Positions 59,701 to 64,000 of a DNA stretch of 64,000 bases are shown in pieces (the stretch's first letter is position 1; the number at the start of each line of letters is the position of its first letter). The stretch is from positions 553,477 through 617,476 of the forward strand of contig NZ_NIUC01000002.1 of assembly GCF_002807035.1 (NCBI RefSeq). The letters run 5' to 3'. The notes below the pieces were generated by a model. It saw nothing but the letters and a program-made list of their open reading frames with translations, searched no databases and was not told the DNA's origin. A program made the position numbers and the translations under genes. Origin of the DNA: Algoriphagus formosus. GTDB taxonomy: Bacteria > Bacteroidota > Bacteroidia > Cytophagales > Cyclobacteriaceae.

Positions 59701-60040
59701 GAAAAATGAGAATGGGGAGCGATTTACCAAGTCAGAATTGCCGCAGGAAGTGCAGCAAGCTCCGGTATTTGCAATTCATTCGATTGAGACAGCAGCTGGC
59801 AAATACCTCATATTGGGGGGTAATCAGAGTCGTATCAAACCAGAACTTGGAACGCAACTAGCTTCCTACGGATGGGTTTTACAAAAAGACAATTCAGGAA
59901 AATGGAAGGCTATGATGCCTGCCGAAAGTGGAATGGCAATTCCAGGAGAAATCCGGGATATCCTAGCCATCCAAAACAATCAATATTTAATCGTAAGTAA
60001 AAATGATGATAAACCGGTTCTATTTAAGATTCGTCCTTAG
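56768..60040 (+). CDS. VCBS/FG-GAP and ASPIC/UnbV repeat lipoprotein (paralogue 1)
   Basis: From the ATG at 56768 the protein has 1090 residues; an upstream in-frame ATG at 56744 lies within the terminator stem and was rejected. The signal ends LASC with a lipidated Cys. Many FG-GAP loops with Asp-rich calcium motifs are seen: DLNNDGLIDI, DVNQDGLLDI, DFDKDGDLDV, DLDNDGDLDL, DANGDGRQDL and DLDGDGMSEL. Between two propeller-like halves lies an ASPIC/UnbV segment (HPVKGYMSSVDPRLVFGLGD). It is probably a surface-exposed calcium-binding beta-propeller. Its partner or ligand is unknown. Confidence 0.92.
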   Translation: MKKSASFLFILFSILASCQKKGESEQLLFEKIKPEESGITFRNDLSYTESVNPYTFRNFYNGAGVGLGDLNNDGLIDIVFSGNQSPNKIYLNEGNFKFKDITDSAGIISQNEWNTGVSLADVNQDGLLDIYFCKSGPLNSANRANELYINLGNLQFENQAKAYGLDEVGLSQHAVFFDFDKDGDLDVYLLSNSARSVGVFDLREGQREIRDPEGGNKLFRNEGEKFTDISEEAGIYGSVIGYGLGVTVADLNEDFWPDLYVSNDFFERDYLYLNNQDGTFREVLPDLLPEISMGSMGADIADLNNDGLPEIFVTEMLPADLARAKTKTPFEEWDKYQSNLKAGYHRQFTRNTLQRNLGKYPNSDLPLFTEIARMAGVHATDWSWGALIFDADLDGLKDVFVANGIVKDLTDFDFVDFYMNNQEKIEDYRADSILVTKMIDAFPSNPQVNFWFKNQGNWSFENQAETSGLDQATFSTGAAYGDLDNDGDLDLVVNNLNDEAGVYRNTSIEKQQSNFIGLDLSGYFGAKVSIKTAKNKQVQEYHPVKGYMSSVDPRLVFGLGDESSIEEIQVIWPDLSETILSNISANQYLKLSPLEKELLKDQKDLVSPLLEELPLPEGIKHQESPFVDFDRDRLRFWSISNEGPRIASTQEADGSLIFLPGAKGYPSQLFRLDQAGKTKDESERLVGQNPEMEIVGAAFFDANGDGRQDLLTWSGGIEFPARSPQYRDQLFIQNEQGEFILSEQGFDSRPTAFALSHDLDQDGDEDLIFGYRAHPFAYGVPEGLGIWQNDGKGNFKDISESYGESISSLGMLTDGALADLDGDGMSELIVAGEWMAIQIFSLDEALTNRTAEFGFAESTGLWNRLLVEDLDEDGYPEILAGNSGTNTRLHFKNGSTLRMYINDFDQNGSLDPILCEFNGEKSIPWVMKNALLKQIPSLRKNLVRYSDYQDKSMEELFPANSLSNSLILEAENLETTLWKNENGERFTKSELPQEVQQAPVFAIHSIETAAGKYLILGGNQSRIKPELGTQLASYGWVLQKDNSGKWKAMMPAESGMAIPGEIRDILAIQNNQYLIVSKNDDKPVLFKIRP

Positions 60041-60584
60041 CTGTACCATGCTATCGGGTTTGATTTCTTGCCAAAGCGAATATCAAAAAATAGAGCAAGA
60101 GGAACTTTCCTCAGGAGAGATCAATAATGAGCTCTTTCTGGATTTGGAATTAGGAATGGTAAGAAAGGACTTCTTCCAGACCTGTTGGGATTGGAATAAG
60201 AAAGGAGTGCTAAGCAATGGCCCCACCGAGCTTTCCGTTGAATACAATGTGACCCTACCTTCCGGAAAGGATGCGAAGATGCGGTTCTACCCCAAATTTG
60301 AAGATGATAAGATCTACCTGATGCCTGTGGAATTCACTTACGAGGGATGGGCTCCATGGAATGAAGAGCTAAGCGTGGAAAACCTCCGGGAAGATGTTGT
60401 AGCTCAATTTGAAGAGTGGTACGGACCTGGATTCTTTGAAGTCAGTAATGAAGATCGAAGTCTGATAGCCTTTGTGAAAATCGACGGTAATCGCAGAGTT
60501 CGGGTTTTCAAAAAAAGCCTCTCCGTGGTGAGGGCTGAGATAGCCGACTTAAACATTTTGAAAAGCCTAGAAGAAAACGAATGA
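60003..60584 (+). CDS. small lipoprotein of unknown function between VCBS paralogues
   Basis: A 193-residue protein whose start overlaps the upstream gene by 38 bp and whose stop overlaps the next start as ATGA. The signal peptide ends SGLISC with a good lipobox. The mature part begins with acidic text, then a conserved-looking LGMVRKDFFQTCWDWNKKGV, two aromatic-rich strands (FYPKFEDDKIYLMPVEFTYE) and EEWYGPGFFEV. The domain is not recognised. Tight overlap on both sides implies it is made together with the two large VCBS proteins, probably in the same envelope complex. Confidence 0.85.
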   Translation: MMINRFYLRFVLSCTMLSGLISCQSEYQKIEQEELSSGEINNELFLDLELGMVRKDFFQTCWDWNKKGVLSNGPTELSVEYNVTLPSGKDAKMRFYPKFEDDKIYLMPVEFTYEGWAPWNEELSVENLREDVVAQFEEWYGPGFFEVSNEDRSLIAFVKIDGNRRVRVFKKSLSVVRAEIADLNILKSLEENE

Positions 60585-63500
60585 GAAATTACTCTTACAT
60601 AGCACTCAGTTTAATCTTGGCTTTTTCCTGTAAACAAAAGGAGGAGAAGGCGCCTACTCTTTTTCAGGAATTAGACCCCGCAGTCTCTGGAGTAAACTTT
60701 AGCAATGACCTATCCTTTGACGAGGATTTCAATATTTTCACTTATAGAAATTATTACAACGGAGGTGGAGTAGCTCTAGGGGATGTCAATCAAGACGGAC
60801 TGCTCGACATCTACCTCACAGCCAACCTGGGGCCGAACAGACTTTATCAAAACCGAGGAAATCTAAAATTTGAGGATGTCACGGAGCAGGCAGGAGTAGC
60901 TGGGACCCGTGCATGGTCTACGGGTGTCGCTATGGCTGATGTGAACGGTGATGGATTGCTTGATATCTATGTCTGCAACTCCGGGGATATTTCCGGCGAC
61001 AATAAGCAAAATGAGCTTTTCATCAATCAGGGTAATGGGAGTTTCTCGGAAGAGGCTGAAAAATATGGCCTAGCAGATGAGGGATTTTCTACGCATGCCG
61101 TGTTTTTCGACTATGACAAGGATGGAGACCTAGACGTCTATCTTCTAAACAATAGCTATCAGGCCATTGGCAGCTTCAATAAAATGCAAAATGAGCGACC
61201 CAAACGCGATCCGGTTGGTGGTGATAAACTCTTTCGGAATGATGGGGAAAGCTTCACAGATGTCAGCGAAGAGGCGGGAATTTACGGATCGATTATAGGT
61301 TTTGGGCTAGGCATCACCATCGGGGATGTGAATCAGGATACTTGGCCGGACATTTTCATCTCCAATGATTTTTTTGAAAAGGACTATCTCTATATCAACA
61401 ATCAGGACGGAACCTTCACTGAATCTTTGGAGTCATCCATGCGATCCATTTCCGCGGCTTCCATGGGTGCGGATATTGCAGATATTAATGGAGATGGCTT
61501 GTTGGACATTTTTGTCACAGATATGCTCCCAGAACCCTTGGAGAGACTGAAGCAGGTAACCACCTTCGAAAATTGGGATAAATTTCAGTTTAATAAAATC
61601 CACGGCTACCATTATCAGTTTTCGAGAAATATGCTCCATCTGAACAATGGGGATGGAAGCTTTAGCGAAGTCGGCCGGCTTGCCAACGTAGAAGCAACGG
61701 ATTGGAGTTGGGGAGCCCTGATTTTCGACATGGATAGCGATGGCAAGCGGGACCTTTTCGTAGCCAATGGCATCTACCAAGACATTACCGACTTGGATTA
61801 CCTGAACTTCATCGATGATGAAGACACCAAAGTAAAAATTATCACAGGAGAGGGTGTAGACTATCGGGCTTTGATAGATCCGATTCCGATTAATCCTGTC
61901 CCAAATTACGCTTATCAAAATCAAGGCAATCTGAAATTTGTCAATCAAGCTGATGCCTGGGGATTGGGAGAAGCCATCCATTCTAATGGGGCTGCTTATG
62001 GAGACCTCAACAATGATGGCTACCCTGATTTAGTAATCAACAATGTAAATCGTTCAGCACAGCTTTTCATCAATCAGGCCGACAGTTTGTTGAGTGAAAA
62101 AAACTACTTGCAAATCCAGCTAGAAGGCAAAAGTAAAAACACCTATGCGATCGGAACTCAAATTCAAATCAAGGCTGGAGAGGAGATTTTCTATCAGGAG
62201 CAAATGCCCAATCGAGGCTTTCAATCCTCTGTCGACCCAAAAATTACGATCGGACTTGGAAGCATAACCGAACTGGATGAAATCCGCGTCACTTGGCCTG
62301 ACAACAGGGAAACCATCCTCAAGGATCAAGACGTCAACCAATTGATTTCCCTGAAATGGGAAGATGCCGAAGAGGCCATTGACCGTCCTTCTTCTGATTC
62401 TGGTTTTGGGACTTTCAAAAAAGAGAATAAAGATCAGCTCGCCTTCGAGCACCGGGAAAACATCTTCGTGGATTTTGATCGGGATAGATTGACCTACCAT
62501 CTATTTTCTACCGAGGGGCCGGCCATGGCCACAGCTGATGTGAATGGAGATGGGCTGGAGGACTTTTACTTTGGAGGATCAAAAGACGCAGCAGGACAGC
62601 TATTCTTGGCCAGTTCAAGTGGTGATTTTCAATTTAGCTCTCAAACAGCTTTCGAAGGAGATAAAAATTCAGAGGATACGGATGCAGTATTTTTCGACGC
62701 CAATGGAGATGGATCTTTGGATCTCTTTGTAAGCTCCGGAGGAAATGAATTCCCGCTAAATGCCTTGGATCTTGCTGACCGACTTTACCTAAATGACGGG
62801 AAAGGAAATTTCACCAAATCCGAAAACAGTGGCTTGCAAAGCCTTCGGGGCAGCAGCTCGGTAGTCGTCCCGATAGACATCAATGAAGATGGTGCAATGG
62901 ACTTGTTTATCGGTGACCGTTTAGTTCCTTTCGTTTATGGCGCTCCTGCAAGCAGTCATATTTGGATCAATGATGGAAAAGGGCAATTCACCGAACAAAC
63001 ACAAAATTACGCTCCTGAACTACTAGAAATCGGCATGGTCACAGATGCTGCCAAACTTGATTGGGATGGAGATAGAAAAGAAGATTTGGTACTGGTGGGA
63101 GACTGGATGGCACCGACCTTCTTCAGAAATACAGATGGAAAGCTAGAGAAAATCAGCATGCCTGAAATGGAAGGTAAAAAAGGCTGGTACCGAAGTCTCA
63201 AAGTAGCTGACCTCAACAAGGATCAAAAACCGGATTTGATTTTGGGAAATCAAGGGCTAAATACCCGATTCAAAGCATCTGAGGAACAGCCTGTCCGCCT
63301 GTACTTAAATGATTTTGATCAAAACGGTTCTATTGAGCAGCTTTTTACGACAGTCCGAAACGGAGTCGCTATTCCATACACGCTCAAACACGAACTAGAA
63401 AAGCAGGTCCCAAGTATCAAAAAGAAATACATCCGCTACAGCAATTACAATAATCAAACGCTGGAGCAGATTTTTGATCAAGAAACCATCGGAAAATCCA

Positions 63501-63880
63501 TTATCAGCGAAGTCAATCATTTGGAATCAGGGGTATTGATGAATCAAGGTTCAGGGAAATTTGAATGGAAATCCTTACCAATTGAAGCACAGCGATCCAT
63601 GATATTTGCGATTGAAACAGCTGATCTGGACGGTGATGGAATTCTGGATCTGATCTTAGGAGGAAATCTTTATGGGATCAAACCCGAAATCGGAAAATCA
63701 GATGCAAGCTATGGTGAAGTGCTGCTTGGGAATGGGGATGGAACGTTCCGCTTTATTCCCAATCGCATTCATTCGATGCAATTGCAGGGAGAGATTCGTC
63801 ATTTCAAATGGCTAAGTGATTCAAGGCTGCTAGTAATCAAAAACAACGCGGCAGCAGAAATTTGGAGGTATGAGGAGTAG
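60581..63880 (+). CDS. VCBS/FG-GAP and ASPIC/UnbV repeat lipoprotein (paralogue 2)
   Basis: The 1099 residues start with a short lipoprotein signal ending LAFSC. The order of motifs follows paralogue 1: FSNDLSFDEDFN near the N-terminus, DVNQDGLLDIYLT, DVNGDGLLDIYVC, DYDKDGDLDVYLL, DINGDGLLDIFVT, DLNNDGYPDLVIN, the ASPIC/UnbV segment (RGFQSSVDPKITIGLGS), then a second half with DANGDGSLDLFVS, DINEDGAMDLFIG, DLNKDQKPDLILG and DLDGDGILDLILG. A shared YLNDFDQNGS motif lies near residue 920. Clearly a tandem duplicate of the gene two upstream; probably surface-located. Confidence 0.92.
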   Translation: MRNYSYIALSLILAFSCKQKEEKAPTLFQELDPAVSGVNFSNDLSFDEDFNIFTYRNYYNGGGVALGDVNQDGLLDIYLTANLGPNRLYQNRGNLKFEDVTEQAGVAGTRAWSTGVAMADVNGDGLLDIYVCNSGDISGDNKQNELFINQGNGSFSEEAEKYGLADEGFSTHAVFFDYDKDGDLDVYLLNNSYQAIGSFNKMQNERPKRDPVGGDKLFRNDGESFTDVSEEAGIYGSIIGFGLGITIGDVNQDTWPDIFISNDFFEKDYLYINNQDGTFTESLESSMRSISAASMGADIADINGDGLLDIFVTDMLPEPLERLKQVTTFENWDKFQFNKIHGYHYQFSRNMLHLNNGDGSFSEVGRLANVEATDWSWGALIFDMDSDGKRDLFVANGIYQDITDLDYLNFIDDEDTKVKIITGEGVDYRALIDPIPINPVPNYAYQNQGNLKFVNQADAWGLGEAIHSNGAAYGDLNNDGYPDLVINNVNRSAQLFINQADSLLSEKNYLQIQLEGKSKNTYAIGTQIQIKAGEEIFYQEQMPNRGFQSSVDPKITIGLGSITELDEIRVTWPDNRETILKDQDVNQLISLKWEDAEEAIDRPSSDSGFGTFKKENKDQLAFEHRENIFVDFDRDRLTYHLFSTEGPAMATADVNGDGLEDFYFGGSKDAAGQLFLASSSGDFQFSSQTAFEGDKNSEDTDAVFFDANGDGSLDLFVSSGGNEFPLNALDLADRLYLNDGKGNFTKSENSGLQSLRGSSSVVVPIDINEDGAMDLFIGDRLVPFVYGAPASSHIWINDGKGQFTEQTQNYAPELLEIGMVTDAAKLDWDGDRKEDLVLVGDWMAPTFFRNTDGKLEKISMPEMEGKKGWYRSLKVADLNKDQKPDLILGNQGLNTRFKASEEQPVRLYLNDFDQNGSIEQLFTTVRNGVAIPYTLKHELEKQVPSIKKKYIRYSNYNNQTLEQIFDQETIGKSIISEVNHLESGVLMNQGSGKFEWKSLPIEAQRSMIFAIETADLDGDGILDLILGGNLYGIKPEIGKSDASYGEVLLGNGDGTFRFIPNRIHSMQLQGEIRHFKWLSDSRLLVIKNNAAAEIWRYEE

Positions 63881-64000
63881 AATCAAAAGCAGATTAATTC
63901 TCGGTATTCTTGGATTTTCATTCTCTTTTTATTCCTGTGAAGAAAAGAAAAAAGAGCAAAGCCTCTTTGAGCTCATTCCTGCAGAGAAGTCCGGTGTAAC
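63870..64000 (+). CDS. third VCBS/ASPIC-type lipoprotein, N-terminal fragment cut by window edge
   Basis: The ATG at 63870 overlaps the previous stop by 11 bp. About 43 codons are visible: a basic start (MRSRIKSR), a hydrophobic segment, a lipobox-like YSC, a charged spacer (EEKKKEQ) and SLFELIPAEKSGV. The last piece matches the mature N-termini of the two upstream paralogues (LFEKIKPEESGI and LFQELDPAVSGV), so this is a third tandem copy. Confidence 0.85.
   Translation, partial: MRSRIKSRLILGILGFSFSFYSCEEKKKEQSLFELIPAEKSGV

Noticed and set aside
61433..61981. 182-codon minus-strand frame inside the second VCBS gene
   Set aside because: It arises from the repeated Asp-Gly codons on the other strand and recurs at the matching place in the first paralogue.
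52205..64000. Classical polysaccharide utilisation locus
   Set aside because: Only susC and susD are present; no glycoside hydrolase, lyase, sulfatase or sensor gene is within the window, so the label is not justified.

Overview
The window looks like a chromosomal segment from a Bacteroidota bacterium, most likely order Cytophagales and close to Cyclobacteriaceae (Algoriphagus-like); the genus is inference. The evidence is a SusC/SusD pair, DUF5686 and carboxypeptidase-regulatory-domain outer-membrane proteins, VCBS/ASPIC lipoproteins, a DUF3467 gene beside rpoC, start codons without Shine-Dalgarno sequences, and promoters of the Bacteroidota type (TTG, 19-20 bp, TAnnTTTG).

Layout. (1) 1-2.8 kb, minus strand: a truncated beta-barrel protein, a four-helix membrane protein and an alginate-export-like outer-membrane protein. 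A 105-bp MITE-like inverted repeat follows. (2) 2.9-6.6 kb: a divergent cluster of four NAD(P)-dependent oxidoreductases, two on each strand. (3) 6.9-9.3 kb: carA-eno with a terminator. (4) 9.4-40.9 kb, all on the minus strand: the main transcription/translation superlocus. In transcription order it reads tRNA-Tyr, tRNA-Gly, tRNA-Thr, tuf; tRNA-Trp, secE, nusG, rplK, rplA, rplJ, rplL; rpoB, rpoC; DUF3467; rpsL, rpsG, fusA, rpsJ; rplC to secY, map, infA; rpmJ, rpsM, rpsK, rpsD, rpoA, rplQ. Hairpin terminators or attenuators and promoter motifs divide it into modules. (5) 41-43.6 kb: an M1-family lipoprotein aminopeptidase. (6) 43.7-45.7 kb, plus strand: a biotin carrier protein, pyrH and frr. 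(7) About 45.8 kb: two adjacent palindromes and a 38-codon mini-ORF. (8) 46-51.7 kb, minus strand: two large outer-membrane-associated proteins. (9) 52.2-64 kb, plus strand: susC, susD, then a VCBS/ASPIC lipoprotein, a small lipoprotein, a second VCBS/ASPIC lipoprotein and the start of a third.

How they work together. The central block makes the ribosome, RNA polymerase, elongation factors and Sec translocon. Its S14 and L36 lack zinc ligands. The right end is a nutrient-uptake-like locus: a TonB-dependent SusC channel with its SusD lid, plus calcium-loop beta-propeller lipoproteins that probably sit on the outer membrane. No glycoside hydrolase, sulfatase, sigma/anti-sigma pair or hybrid sensor is visible there, so its substrate is unknown. 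It is the best candidate for an undescribed system in the window. The palindrome/mini-ORF element near 45.8 kb and the leader-like hairpins within the ribosomal locus are the other structures that ordinary gene annotation does not explain.
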